The notes beneath the pieces were generated by a model. It saw nothing but the letters and a program-made list of their open reading frames with translations. It was not told the origin of the DNA and did no database searches. This document shows, piece after piece, positions 42,801 to 53,865 of a DNA stretch of 64,000 bases. Location: NCBI RefSeq assembly GCF_019097595.1, contig NC_080710.1, positions 25,749,280 through 25,813,279 on the forward strand, read 5' to 3'. The position numbers and the translations under genes were made by a program. Each line of letters opens with the position of its first letter. Position 1 is the first letter of the stretch. Origin of the DNA: Hemibagrus wyckioides (lineage: Eukaryota; Chordata; Actinopteri; Siluriformes; Bagridae).

Positions 42801-45800
42801 CTGATGAGACCTGGGGTAAGTATATTGAGTTAATGTAATGTGATGTGGATGTTATTTCTTTATATAAACCAGCTTTGATAATAAAGCTATGTGAGTGCAT
42901 AAATATAATTATAAATGAAAATACCTGCTCAAATACCCACATTACTGTAGCCACAGCTGATTCACACAAAGTCGGTGACGTTTTCACGCTCAAACATTTT
43001 ATTGTCGCTCACCTCAAACACTGACGCAGCTTTCTGATAGAGGTCCACAGCTTTGGCTAAATCCACAGTTTCGATCAACCTGCCAATCAGATTGTCAGTG
43101 TTATTCTAATAAATTACATGTGATCATGACCACATTCTATTGGAGCAAGGTTATTCAAATATGTATCTTATCTAACGTAATCACTCACTTTCCAGCTCTG
43201 TCGAGAGCCATGGCAGCAGTGTCTGGGGTGCCATTCTCTATGTACATCATACTGGCTTTCTCTATGTACTGAATTGCCTCGGGCAGCCGCTGCATGTCCT
43301 GTAAAAAAAACAGAAGCAAAATATATCATGTTAACCTTTTGGAGAAGAGTTATAAGCTAGGAAATATATAGTTAAAGATATACTGGCAATACTCTTTGGC
43401 CTGGTTTGTATGCCTCAAACAGATTTAAAACTTCTCTTCTGAGTCTAATTCCACCCCAGTCTTCTACCTAATATTGTCTCAGGAATTTTTTCCTTGACAC
43501 TGTTGCCTCTGGCTTGCTGTTCAAGAATATATTTATTTTAATTAAAAATCAATAATTATATAAGAATTGATATATTATAGTAACACTGCTTTGTGGCAAT
43601 GTCCATTGTTACATTTAATTCCAAATCAGTCCTTCAAATACTCTTTTCTCAGACATCATTCGAACAAGCATCTCAAACACACAAGCAACAAGAAAACAGA
43701 AATCCTCCTCCACCTAGTGGTTTAAAAAGGAGCTGAGTCAGTATTCAAAACATGACTGGCAAATATTGTTGTGTCACAAAATCTAACAGCCTATCAGGAA
43801 CCAATATGCAAATACCGACCACACAGTGCTTGGTTTGCCAGGGGAAAGGGGTGGTCCATGTAGATTTGGGTTGTTACTAATTTGCATATTCATCGACTTG
43901 TATGGGATTTCTTTATGAAGGAAAATGTAGGCATATCTCTCTGCCTCTTTCTGCTATTTAATCATTTTTTTAGAGCTGGACAGAATATGTTGAGCAGTGC
44001 TGGTATTCATTTCCCTAATGAATATTTAGAACTTTCCTTTTCTGTGCATAAGTGGACCACACAGGCAATTAAATACTCACTGGAAAGATTCCACCTAATG
44101 TTCAATTCATTTGGGATGAACCAAACACATAATTACTGGAAAGTTATGCAACCTAAATTATGTGCTAGTCTATTATGATAGTATGAATATGATATGTATC
44201 ATTAAATCATGGTTAATATAATTCCAAAATGTTTTCTTTCTCCAAATTAAATATATTAACTGTTAAGAAAAAGCCAAACAGAAAACACCAAGGTATAATA
44301 ATGTAGGGGGCTGAAGTCGATTGCACTTTATTATTTTCTCCTTATTGTATTTTTCTGACTGTTACACAGCTAGTGACATCGATTCAACTCTTACAGTGTA
44401 GGTTGGTTTTAAAGTTCCCCCACTGCTCATGTGGGCATCCATACCTCCTCCATCACCATGTGATTTCTCCTCCTCCTCTTATCAGCTCAAGAAACTATTA
44501 CAATGCTTAATTTGTACAGCTGAAATCATCACTATATTCTCACATCACATGAACTTTTCCCTACTAGAACAAGGACAACCACCAGTTTCAGAAGCTCTCC
44601 TCAGATCAACACTAGCAAAATGTATGCACCAAGAGAGCGCCACACCATGACAGCTTCCTCAACTGTACTATCAATCTCATTACCCCAGAACAGTCATGTT
44701 TCTGACTTCTACATGAACTCACCTTCAGCATCATCCCTGCCTGCTCGAGGGCCCTGTGAAGAAGTGAAAGATCAGATTCAGTATCATCTGTAGACACACA
44801 TGCAGATATCTGTAATGTTACAGCAATGGAGTGTTTCAAATTCTTACTTTGCAGCATGGAAAAGACTGGAGCATGACTTAAGGAAAAAAGTCCAGCAAGA
44901 GCATGATGTATTTTTAGTCAACATTGTGTAGGTGCGGTCTCATTCAGCAGTCAGAACACACAACAATGTCATCATAAAGATTAAATGGGGCACCATATCC
45001 GGATACATTCAGCTAACAAAGTCTCTGAGAGGTGAAAGGATACGTTCTGTTGTTGGTGTGAGCCTCTGCTTCTAGTAAGTAAGCATCTTTTGCTTCTTCA
45101 AGCTGTTTGGCATTTTTGAACGCGACAGCTGGATGTAAACAAAAAAAACGTGTTACACAAAGGAAATAGACAAATCACGTAAAAAGGAATACAGTGGCTC
45201 TGTATTATTGACGTGGGGTACAGCAGAAACTGAGTTAAAGGAAAAGCTAGGGTTGCACAATTTAGCTCACGATAAAAATGTTTGGCTTCAGTAAATCATT
45301 AAACATACCTAACTGCAACAATGGTAAGCTTAAAGACAATTTATTTAAATATTTATTTTTATTATCCCTGATGAAAATGTAATTATATATAAATCTTTAG
45401 AATGTCGCTGGATCCCCACACCCACACTACAAATTGTCAGGAACCAATGAGAGACAAATTACATATTCTTAATTTGTATTTATTATTTCCAATATACAAT
45501 GATCAGGCATAACATTATGAGCACCCATCTAATATTGTGTTTTTGCCAAAGGAGCCCTGACCCGTCGAGGCATGGGCTCCACTAGGTCCCTGAAGGTGTG
45601 CTGTGGTATCTGGCACCACGATGTTAGCAGCAGATCCTTTAAGTCCTTTAAGTTGCGATAGTTGTGGGGCCTCCATGGATCAGACTGGTTTGTCCAGTAC
45701 ATCCCACAGATGCTTAATTGGACTGAGATCTGGGGAATTTGGAGGCCAAGTCAACACCTCAAACTCGTTGTCGTGCTCATCAAACCATTCCTGAAAGAGC

Positions 45801-46509
45801 CCACAGCCATCAGGGATTACCGTTTCAATTAAAGGGTGTATGTGGTCTGAAACAATGCTTAGGTAGGTGATACATGTCAAAGTAACATCCACATGGATGG
45901 CAGGAAAGCATGATACTGCCTCCGCCGGCTTGCCTTCTTCCCATAGTGCATCCTGGTTCCATGTGTTCCCCAGGTAAACAGCACACGCACCCAGCCATCC
46001 ACGTGATGTAAAAACGAAAAAGAAAACCCAAAACAGGTGCCATGACGAGGAGATAATCAGTGTTATTCACCTGACCGCTACATTCTTACACTCAGTGCTT
46101 TTTCTTAGCTGCTGTATCAAATTGTGCTTGTTCATCATATTCGGATCGATATATTGGCACAACCTTCGGTCCCTGACTTTTCAGCTTTCGGTAGTGGAGA
46201 TGACTGTAACAGTAAAAGGAATGCATTCTGTATTAACAGCCATGGATTTTGGAATGGAATGTTCATGATGGTCAAGACTCCTCCCAAATACAGAGTATGT
46301 ATAATGTATGTTTTAGATTTGTTCTAATGGTGGCCAGCGTCCATGGCTGCTTCTAAATTATACATTATTGACATTATTATGTTCGGGCAGCACAGTCACT
46401 AACCATACATCAGCCTGCATAGAGGTGGATTAATGCATCACTCTGTGTGTGTGTGTGTGTGTATGTGTATATGTATATATATGTGTGTGTATGTATATGT
46501 ATGTGTGTG

Positions 46510-46548
<39 letters not shown>

Positions 46549-46804
46549 TAAATGCAGATAAATGATGCCTTTACCTGCTTTCGCGTACTCTGACGCAGCG
46601 CTGTCATAATCCGGCTTCCACTTCATGAAACTGGTCTTTAAACTGGAATATTTAATCAGACACAAGACACAGTGTGTTTATAAACTGGATCTATTACACA
46701 GGAAGCTAGCGCTATAGAACAAACAAAACACATCGGATCATAAACACTCACTATTTTTCCGCTTTAGCGATGTGCTCATTGGCTTCGTTTATTTTCTGAG
46801 CCAT
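39890..46804 (-). CDS. napg: Gamma-soluble NSF attachment protein (gamma-SNAP), complete
   Basis: Gamma-SNAP binds SNARE complexes and recruits the ATPase NSF for their disassembly in vesicle traffic. Eleven exons on the minus strand, 5' to 3': 46804-46752, 46642-46575, 45128-45044, 44865-44848, 44753-44723, 43298-43189, 43079-43013, 41619-41549, 41452-41374, 41277-41068, 40033-39890. They sum to 936 nt, coding 311 residues (human NAPG has 312). Recognisable segments are MAQKINEANEHIAKAEKYLK, FMKWKPDYDSAASEYAKA, ENGTPDTAAMALDRAGK, NEERLRQAVELLGKASRLL, CVRESYSIPGFSGSEDC and SPLFKYMDNDYAKL. The C-terminus is acidic and ends EYAGGLC, as in mammals. The start has a good ACCATGG context. All helical-repeat (TPR-like) segments are present, so the gene looks functional. 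It is convergent with piezo2, the same arrangement as human NAPG and PIEZO2. Confidence 0.97.
40034..41067. other. napg intron 10, nothing recognised
   Basis: AT-rich sequence without recognised repeats or RNA genes. Confidence 0.5.
41685..41941 (+). repeat. Dispersed repeat with (GGAT)n tail, 5' truncated
   Basis: It starts inside the body (CAGGGGCCTTTCTGTTTGGA), includes GGTTGACTGGTAATTCTAAA and GATAGGCTCCAGCAGATCCC, and ends GAAAATGGATGGATGGATG. The head present at 21609 is missing, as expected of a 5'-truncated retroposed copy. Confidence 0.7.
42408..42575. repeat. Dispersed repeat copy
   Basis: Contains CCCATTTTATCCGCTCTTTT and GACTTAACCCCTCGGTGGCT, shared with 12008-12145, and extends further to GATCCGGCTGCTGGACCATC. 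Confidence 0.45.
43299..44722. other. napg intron 5, nothing firmly recognised
   Basis: Two short open frames (43882-44178 and 44429-44650) lack recognisable domains. No repeat family was identified. Confidence 0.45.
44848..44865 (-). CDS. napg: napg 18-nt microexon
   Basis: Between a CTCCAG acceptor and a GTAAGA donor only 18 bases are exonic. They complete a Thr codon and encode Leu-Phe-His-Ala-Ala plus two bases of Lys. The flanking exons end NNR and start with the rest of Lys then ALEQAGMMLK. Human NAPG has NNRALFHAAKAYEQAG here, so the six residues are genuine coding sequence that an ORF scan would miss. Confidence 0.9.
45499..46085 (-). mobile_element. Tc1-like transposon remnant, C-terminal transposase half
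   Basis: The left end reads GATCAGGCATAACATTATGA, the family's terminal inverted repeat. The minus-strand frame at 45680-45892 contains EWFDEHDNEFEVLTWPPNSP and DLSPIKHLWDVLDK, the C-terminal signature of Tc1/mariner DDE transposases. Upstream, frame is lost: pieces around 45900-46070 are still recognisable but out of phase. The N-terminal HTH domain and the right terminal repeat are absent. The copy ends near CAGGTGCCATGACGAGGAGA, normally the 5' leader, so there is a large internal deletion. It cannot transpose by itself. Confidence 0.8.
46441..46548. repeat. Compound (TG)n(TA)n microsatellite
   Basis: Alternating TG and TA dinucleotide blocks in the napg second intron. The His-Thr-rich frame here is only its translation. 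Confidence 0.95.
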
Positions 46805-47060
46805 GGTTCTGATCCAGATCCTTTCACCATGTAGTGTTTATATCACACGGAGATCTTACTCAGTGACTACCCGGTTTATTGTGATCGTTCCTCCTGACGT
46901 GCGATGACTTCCGGGTCGCTACTGATGAGCCATGAGTCCCCGCCTCCTGCTCTGCGATTGGCTACTTTACTGTCCAGTTATCAAAAATGCACGTGACAAC
47001 AAAATGAACCGAGAACCTCCGGCGCTAGAGGGCGCTCCAGGCAGCTATGACAGGATGGGG
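46805..47060 (-). promoter_or_regulatory. Probable napg promoter region
   Basis: Immediately upstream of the napg ATG (minus strand) the sequence is richer in GC and CpG than its surroundings (for example CCGGCGCTAGAGGGCGCTCC around 47020), with no TATA box at an obvious distance. This fits a CpG-type housekeeping promoter. It is an inference from base composition only. Confidence 0.4.
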
Positions 47061-47208
47061 TGAAACAGAACGGTGTATTAGCCATTTTAAATACAGTATA
47101 AATATTTCCATGCTACAGACACCGTTGAGTTCTACCAGATATTTCCAAATCTTCCACTCTCCCTATATATATATATATTTAACCCCCATAGCTGTATATC
47201 TTTATATA

Positions 47209-47668
47209 TGACCAGGCATAACATTATGACCACCTGCCAGCACTATTGTGTTGGTCTCCCTTTTGCTGCCAAAACAGCCCTGACCCGTCATGCACTGTGT
47301 ATTCTGACACCTTTCTATCAGAACCAGCATTAACTTCTTCAGAAATTTGAGCAACAGTAGCTCGTCTGTTGGATCGGATCACACGGGCCAGCCTTCACTC
47401 CCCACGTGCATCAATCAGCCTTGGCCGCCCATGACCCTGTCGCTGGTTCACCACTGTTCCTTCCTTGGACCACTTTTGATAGATACTGACCACTGCAGAC
47501 CGGGAACACCCAACAAGAGCTGCAGTTTTGGAGATGCTCTGATCCAGTGGTCTAGATAACAATTTGGCCCTTGTCAAACTCAAAACCACCCATTAACAGG
47601 TGCCATGATGAGGAGATAATCAGTGTTTTTCACTTCACCTGTGAGTGCTCATAATGTTATGCCTGATT
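47209..47668 (-). mobile_element. Tc1-like transposon deletion derivative, HTH half
   Basis: Both ends match: ACCAGGCATAACATTATGAC on the left and, inverted, AATCAGGCATAACATTATGA on the right. The minus-strand frame 47395-47589 reads [20 protein letters not shown] and [20 protein letters not shown], the N-terminal helix-turn-helix of a Tc1-type transposase, ending [13 protein letters not shown]. The catalytic part is deleted, leaving about 460 bp. It belongs to the same family as 45499-46085 and sits about 400 bp upstream of napg. Confidence 0.8.
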
Positions 47669-47686
47669 ATGCACTTCTGGTTAGAT

Positions 47687-47853
47687 CAGGGGTGTCCAGT
47701 TTTATCCACAAAGGGCTGGTGTGGGTGCAGGTTTTCGTTCCAATCAAGAAGTCGTCAAATCTAATTCCACCTGTTTGTGGTGTGACTTCTACTCGGTTGG
47801 AATGAAAAGCCGCACCCACGCCGGCCCTTTGCGGATAAGATGGGACACCCCTA
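47687..47853. mobile_element. hAT-type MITE (167 bp) with 8-bp target duplications
   Basis: The left end is CAGGGGTGTCCAGTTTTATC and the inverted right end is TAGGGGTGTCCCATCTTATC. The arms pair imperfectly (about 80%) over roughly 60 bases each, so nearly the whole element folds back. It is flanked by perfect GGTTAGAT direct repeats at 47679-47686 and 47854-47861. Eight-base duplications and C/TAGGGGTG termini are typical of hAT elements. It has no coding capacity. Confidence 0.8.
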
Positions 47854-47861
47854 GGTTAGAT

Positions 47862-49789
47862 GCTAACTGCATTTCATTGCATAAACTTTGCACAATGACA
47901 ATAAAGTTAAATCTAATCTAATATTTCTATGAGAAATATTTGTGTGATAGTAGTTTGGGTGCCAACGTACGTGTGATTTGTTTCCTACTGATATTACGTT
48001 TTCAGTGTAAATAAAAGTAATATACATTTCTCAATAAAAGTGAAACCATGCACATGTTTCAGAAAGATAACTTTTCAGTGCTTCAATAAATGTTGATGCC
48101 CTGTCCTCAACCTCAAAGTGGGGACCAGCACTGTATAAATGCTCAGGATGTTGGAAAGATATGCTCAGAAAACACACCTGGTTGTGACGGTTTGACCGTA
48201 CATTTGACCATATTGTATGTAAAAATTCCTATTTTTAAAATTTATTTGTTAAACCATTTGACATCTCATGTTTAAAAACCTCTATTTCACATTATTAAAA
48301 AAATAATCTATTTTACATTATAAAAAATGCACATTTTAGTTCCCACTACATTCACCTAACCCTGCTACCTGAACACATAATTTACTCCTAGGAAATATTT
48401 GAAGTATTTCACGAGTCACACAGTCAACAGAAAGATGGATCATCCAAATTTCCTGAAGATCAGGGGAAAAGAAAATTCTGTTCTTTTTCATTATTTACAG
48501 TCAATAATCTTCTGATATTAACTGACAGTTGGCCTCAGTTATCAAGCTTTTTAGTAAAGATGTGTGTAAATGCCAGCACAAGCCAATCCAAACAAAAAAA
48601 TGTCTGTCTGACTTACAGAAGTTTCTGCAATCGTGATTTTCTTTGCACTCATTTGTGTATATTGATCATCCGTAACGTGCGAAGTGTGTTCCCAGCACAG
48701 CTGTTTCGCATCCAGTGACACCCACAAAACCATGAAAGTTCAAGTTCATAGACAGCTGGGAGCACTGAGGCATTTGTTTACTGCTTATGACCATGCATAG
48801 ACAGGCCAGACCTTCCTCTGTTTATATGACAGTATTTCTTTTGTCCTAATTGAAAAAATTATTACTTTTATTTGTCTTATTTTAAAAGTTAAGGGTTTGT
48901 GTTGGCTCACATTTCTTACTTATTATATTATAAATTGATTCCAGTAATTTAAAACAAAAGGTTTTAACGAAATGTTAGTGGTACTCTTAGTCCATGATAT
49001 AGTGAATTAGCACAGGGTATGTTTTTGACTTTGAAGCACTTATATAAATCACTCTGAATAAGGGAACTTGCTAAAAGCTATAAAAGTATATATATATATA
49101 TAAAAGTATATAAAAGTGCAGTAATCCATGAGAATTATTCCATCTGAAGTAGATCAAGTCAAGATTTATATTAGTTAGGCTTCTTATGCTTACATTTACA
49201 CACATGCACAATTACAATGCAGCTGTGTTTTTGTTTTTTCAGGGATTTTTATAAATACCAAATTTCTTGTGTCAATACTTCTATAAAAGATTTACCAATA
49301 AAACTGTTTGTATCTAGTGTCATAAATTAGGCTGTCATAAAAAATGTGATTGAAAATAAATATATCATTGCCTCATGGATGCTAGTTAACCATGTTTTGT
49401 GTAGTTGCTAATTCTGTGCTTAAAAAGCAACCCTGTTACTTTCAAACCCGTTACAGAGCAAAATTAAGTCACTGACAGCAAAGAAACCTTTGTGAAAAAT
49501 GAGATTCTCACACAATTTCCGTCAAGATATCAGTTAGCATCATGCTAGCTAAAATGTAAGAGATGTTTTTTTTCCATGTTCATTGGATTCTTTGGTGAAA
49601 AAGCCACTAATTTACTTTCACAAGCTAAAATCTGTATGATTCGTGGCAGATATATTTTTCTTTTGTGAATTTTACATGCATTTTTCATAAATGAAACTTT
49701 ACACATTTCTATTTTAACCTTCTGTACTCTTTGGAATAAGTGTGTAAAGAGGCAGAAGTAAGGTGTCTGGGTTATTAAACATGAGAGAA
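47862..49789. other. Intergenic AT-rich sequence
   Basis: A short piece resembling the 42408 repeat at 48090-48135 and a (TA)n run at about 49087-49104. Nothing else recognised. Confidence 0.5.
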
Positions 49790-49825
49790 GGCAAAGGCAG
49801 GGCTTAGAGCATGCTTAAAGCTCAG

Positions 49826-49863
<38 letters not shown>

Positions 49864-50548
49864 GTATGCGGCGTATGGTCTGAGCACTGACAGGCTGACC
49901 CCCCACCCCTTCAACCTCTGCAGCAATGCTGGCAGCACTCATACATATATTTCCCAAAGACAACCTCCGGATATGACACTGAGCACCTGCACTCAACTTC
50001 TTGGGTGGACCATGGCGAGGCCTGTTCTGAGGGGAACCTGACCTGTAAAACCGCTGAATGGTCTTTCCCACCATGCTGCAGCTCAGTTTCAGGGTCTTCT
50101 ATCTTCTTATAGCCTAGGCCATCTTTATGTAGAGCAACAATTCTTTTTTCCAGATCCTCAGTTCTTTGCCATGAGGTGCCATGTTGAACTTCCAGTGACC
50201 AGTATGAGAAAGTGTGAGAGTGATAAGACCAAAGGTAACACACCTGATCCCCATTCACACCTGAGACCTTGTAACACTAAGTCACATGACACCGGGGAGG
50301 GTAAATGGCTAATTGGGCCCAATTTGGACATTTCCACTTAGGGGTGTACTCACTTTTGTTGCCAACAGTTTAGACATTAATGGCTGTGTGTTGAGTTATT
50401 TTGAGGGGACAGCAAATTTACACTGTTGTACAGGCTGTACACTCACTACTTTACATTGTAGCAGAGTGTCGTTTCTTCAGTGTTGTAACATGAAAAGATA
50501 TAATAAAATATTTACAAAAATGTGAGGGGTGTACTCACTTTTGTGAGA

Positions 50549-50560
<12 letters not shown>
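49790..50560 (-). mobile_element. Tc1-like transposon remnant (second family)
   Basis: Minus-strand pieces include DLEKRIVALHKDGLGYKKI, VGKTIQRFYRSGSPQNRPRH and SAASIAAEVEGVGGQPVSAQ, the N-terminal DNA-binding region of a Tc1-type transposase. They are broken by frameshifts. An (AT)n run (about 49829-49860) then replaces the rest of the coding region. GGGGTGTACTCACTTTTGT occurs twice, at about 50342 and 50526, as subterminal/terminal repeats, and the element ends at an (AT)30 tract, consistent with TA target preference. The catalytic half is gone. Confidence 0.8.

Positions 50561-50611
<51 letters not shown>
50552..50611. repeat. (AT)n microsatellite at the transposon end
   Basis: About 30 AT units adjoin the terminus of the Tc1-like copy. 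Confidence 0.95.
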
Positions 50612-50612
<1 letters not shown>

Positions 50613-53128
50613 CCTGTATAACGATACTCTGATTTCCTAATAACTCAAAATATGGCCAAAACACAGCATATGAATCAGATATGAATAACAAAGATCTCAG
50701 AGATGATGTGGCAGTTGGGATGGGAAAGCTTTTTAAAAGACACCATCTGTCATGTGATATGTTTTCAGTATAATACTACATTCTTCAGAAAGAAGGAAGC
50801 CACACAACACAATGGACTGAGATGTTTGGATCCGCTTATTGGAAAGGGACTGATGCTTTCTAGTGTTCAGAAAAGTACTTTTTAGTACTATTTTTTTAAG
50901 TTGTGTGCGTTTATAGGAAAATCATAGTGGAACAGTGTTTAACATCTGGGCCTGTAAAATGGATTTATATTACTTAGCCATTACACAATTACACAGAGGA
51001 AGTATTAATGGAGTATAATGTGATTCCCACAGGATAACGCCCATATTGTTATGAGACTGAAACACTTGGGTGAATTGCACGTCTGTGGCCTTTTCAAAAC
51101 AACTCATCAGTGCTTAATGATTTTTGGTTTTGCTTACGTAAAGGCTTTCGTAATTTATGTACTCCTAGCATTACTCTTTTACAAAAAGTGGCAGGAAACT
51201 AAGGAAGATCATCTGTGGTATATGGCAATGAGCTTTTTTCCATACATCTTCCTTACTCAGCTTTGAATTTGAGTGACCACTGCTTCTTTAATTCCTCCAA
51301 TCCATGTACAAAATCCATGACCTATGACCTCATGGGCATGGTGATGTTTTGACGCAATGAGGAAGGAAACTGATGCTTAATCCTGTGGATCCTTAATCAG
51401 TAATCTGAAATAATAAAAACTAAAGTAAACAATTTCATAAACAAACTCAAATGGACCAGTGTTTTCATCTGTCTTTGGATTTAAACCATCAGGGGGCAGC
51501 AGTGTCATTGTGGCTTTGGACCAGACCTCAAAATATACATAGGTGAATCTCAGATATTATCTATTTCTCCATTCTGCAACCCTAATGCATGCATGACACA
51601 AGCCTAAAGTATGATAAATAGACCAAATAATCATAAACAAATGCATAGTAATTAGCGTCATCACAGAATGCACATTTGCAACAAAAGTCAATCCTTTAAA
51701 GCATGTTAAATAAGTAGCCCTTTATTTGTAGCAGCAATATTTTGTTGTCATTGATCATTTCTGTCAACCAACACCTCTACAACACTGATTATAGCCAAGC
51801 TCATCTATTGCCATAATTATTGGGGTCATGTAAAAGACACACACTATAGAAAACTGGATGTTACATGCTTTTTTCAGTTCATTGTACCATGTAAACATTG
51901 ATATATAATATATAGAAACTAAAATACAGCCTGTTTCAGCAAGTGACATCACTACCATGAAGACATTTACATATGCAAATATATAACAGAGGTACTGATG
52001 CATGCAGAGGATGCTGGTGAACACAGCTAAATGTTGCTAAAAATATTTCTTTTAACCTAACCTTCTAAAGGACCTGGAAATGAGAAATGACTGGCATTTT
52101 TGTTTGGAGGAATTTATATGAGTTTATGAGACTATATTAATAAGGATTGCTTTTTGATCAAGGCACTATGATTTGAAATGTTACTTGCATTATGGATGAA
52201 ACAGTACTTTATTTCATTGCAGCATTTCATCAATTAGCTGAAACTTCCTGACTTTCGTAGGCCTGAGTGGGTTTATAACTGTTTTAAATAGGAGGCAGTG
52301 TAATCTGGGCTACTGATATCTAATTCTAATTTAAAGTTAATATTCACAGATTGTAACTATTTGCCTGTTTATCTAATTAGCTCTATATTTTTACAGCTTT
52401 GTAATAGGTGACGATTCTAAAGATGGCTAAAACTGCCACTTTATTATATGGTTGTTTTGAATTTTCTGGAGATTTCCGTACGATTTTACATGTCACAGGC
52501 AAGGGGCATGAAGAGGTCAGACAATCAGTACAGAAGGCACATATATTGGTCTTAAAGGCACAATACCTACAGCCCATTTGGTACTAAAGGACAAAAGATG
52601 TTCGAAAATGGTCATGCAGAAATGTGTTACATTTTTTGTTTACTTCAACACTAAGTGGAAAAACAAAAATACAGAAAAGTGTATGGGCCTGTCAACAAAA
52701 TACAATAAGAAGATGTTTCTTCTTAATGCAATGCTATAATCATATAGGAATTTTAAAGTGCAAATATCCACACAAAACTGTATTATTTTAAACAAACAAA
52801 ACATTTAAAAAGTTTTAGATTAAAATAAAGCAAAGTACCTTTGGATAGTGGTAATGCCACAGACCCGGCATGTTCCAGATTTATCACTTGAATTAAAGCT
52901 TTTGGAGACGTATCATCTTTCAAAACCAGACAGATATAATAAACATTAGATAGAATACCAGTAACCTTTTTATTCTGATAAATACTATTACACGCATCAT
53001 GTAGTGGCAAGGTAAATTTTTTGACAGACATATTGCACACCTTGTCATCTTAAGCCTCACACACGCTCGAGATCAATAAACCATAAAGCTGCGGTAAATA
53101 AACCGCTTGTCAGAAGACGCCAGTGAGC
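50612..53128. other. Intergenic region between Tc1 remnant and fbxl7 stop
   Basis: AT-rich sequence. A 71-codon plus-strand frame (51051-51266) encodes a hydrophobic segment but has no recognised homologue. The 3' untranslated region of fbxl7 (minus strand) must occupy part of the right end; TTTATT words near 52968 could be a minus-strand polyadenylation signal. No repeats were identified. Confidence 0.45.
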
Positions 53129-53865
53129 TCAGTAAAAAGCCGGGTTGGTGTGTTCAATCACACAGCGTCTGCGGTGGCGTCGTATCAGCCGCAGCACCTC
53201 TGCGGGCACCTCACACTCCTGTACATTAAGCATTTGCAGTTCAGGACATCCTGTAGCTAATGCCTTCAACCCTCTGCCAGTTATGCTCTCACATCCTTTT
53301 AGACTGAGCCGTCTGAGCCCAGCGCAACAACGTGCCAATACTTCAAGTCCCATGTCTGACACCAACGGGCATCGGCCCACGTCCAGCGCCCGCAGCTTGG
53401 GACAGCCACGAGCAAGATGGCTCAGGCCCTGATCCGTGATGCCTTCACAGCCCCGAGCATTCAGGTAGCGTAGACGTGGACAGTAGCGTGCCACATAACG
53501 CAGGCCTACGTCAGTGATGCGGCTGCAGTGCGCCACGCTCAGATGGCGGAGCTGACCCTCCATGCGGGCCACCTCGCGCAAGCCGAAGTCACCCAGTAAA
53601 TGGCAGTCACTCAGGCTCAGCTGGCGCAGTGCAGGGCAGTGAAGAGTCAGCTGGCGCAACGCTTCATCTGTCAGCCGGGTGCAGCGGCGCAGATAGAGAT
53701 GGGTGAGGAGCGGGCAGTGAAGAGCGATGGCACGTAGGCCTTCATCCTCCAGAGATGTGCAGTCCGTCATGTCCAGATAGCGCAGGCCGATCTGCTGTCC
53801 GTGGAGCGGAGAGAGAGGCAGTGAAGTCTCCTGAGTCAGGCTTATACATGTCACTTTAGGGCAGC
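53129..53865 (-). CDS. fbxl7: fbxl7 terminal exon: leucine-rich repeats
   Basis: 737 nt, markedly GC-richer than its surroundings. Cys-containing LRR units of about 26 residues recur: IGLRYLDMTDCTSLEDEGL, LTHLYLRRCTRLTDEALRQL, LRQLSLSDCHLLGDFGLREV, LRHLSVAHCSRITDVGLRYV, LRYLNARGCEGITDQGLSHL, LRALDVGRCPLVSDMGLEVL, LRRLSLKGCESITGRGLKAL and LQMLNVQECEVPAEVLRLI. No stop or frameshift interrupts them. Confidence 0.97.

Larger units (their letters stand above)
41620..43012. other. napg intron 7 with two repeat copies
   Basis: Contains the GGATGGATG-tailed element (41685-41941) and the unidentified repeat at 42408-42575. The rest shows nothing recognised. Confidence 0.55.
45129..46574. other. napg intron 2 with a Tc1-like remnant and a microsatellite
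   Basis: Holds the truncated Tc1-like element at 45499-46085 and a compound TG/TA microsatellite at 46441-46548. Confidence 0.6.

Noticed and set aside
46438..46665. His-Thr repeat protein on the minus strand
   Set aside because: It is a TG/TA microsatellite read together with napg exon 2 in frame; only the KWKPDYDSAASEYAKA part is coding.
39890..46804. alpha- or beta-SNAP
   Set aside because: FMKWKPDYDSAASEYAKA, CVRESYSIPGF and the EYAGGLC end are gamma-SNAP features.
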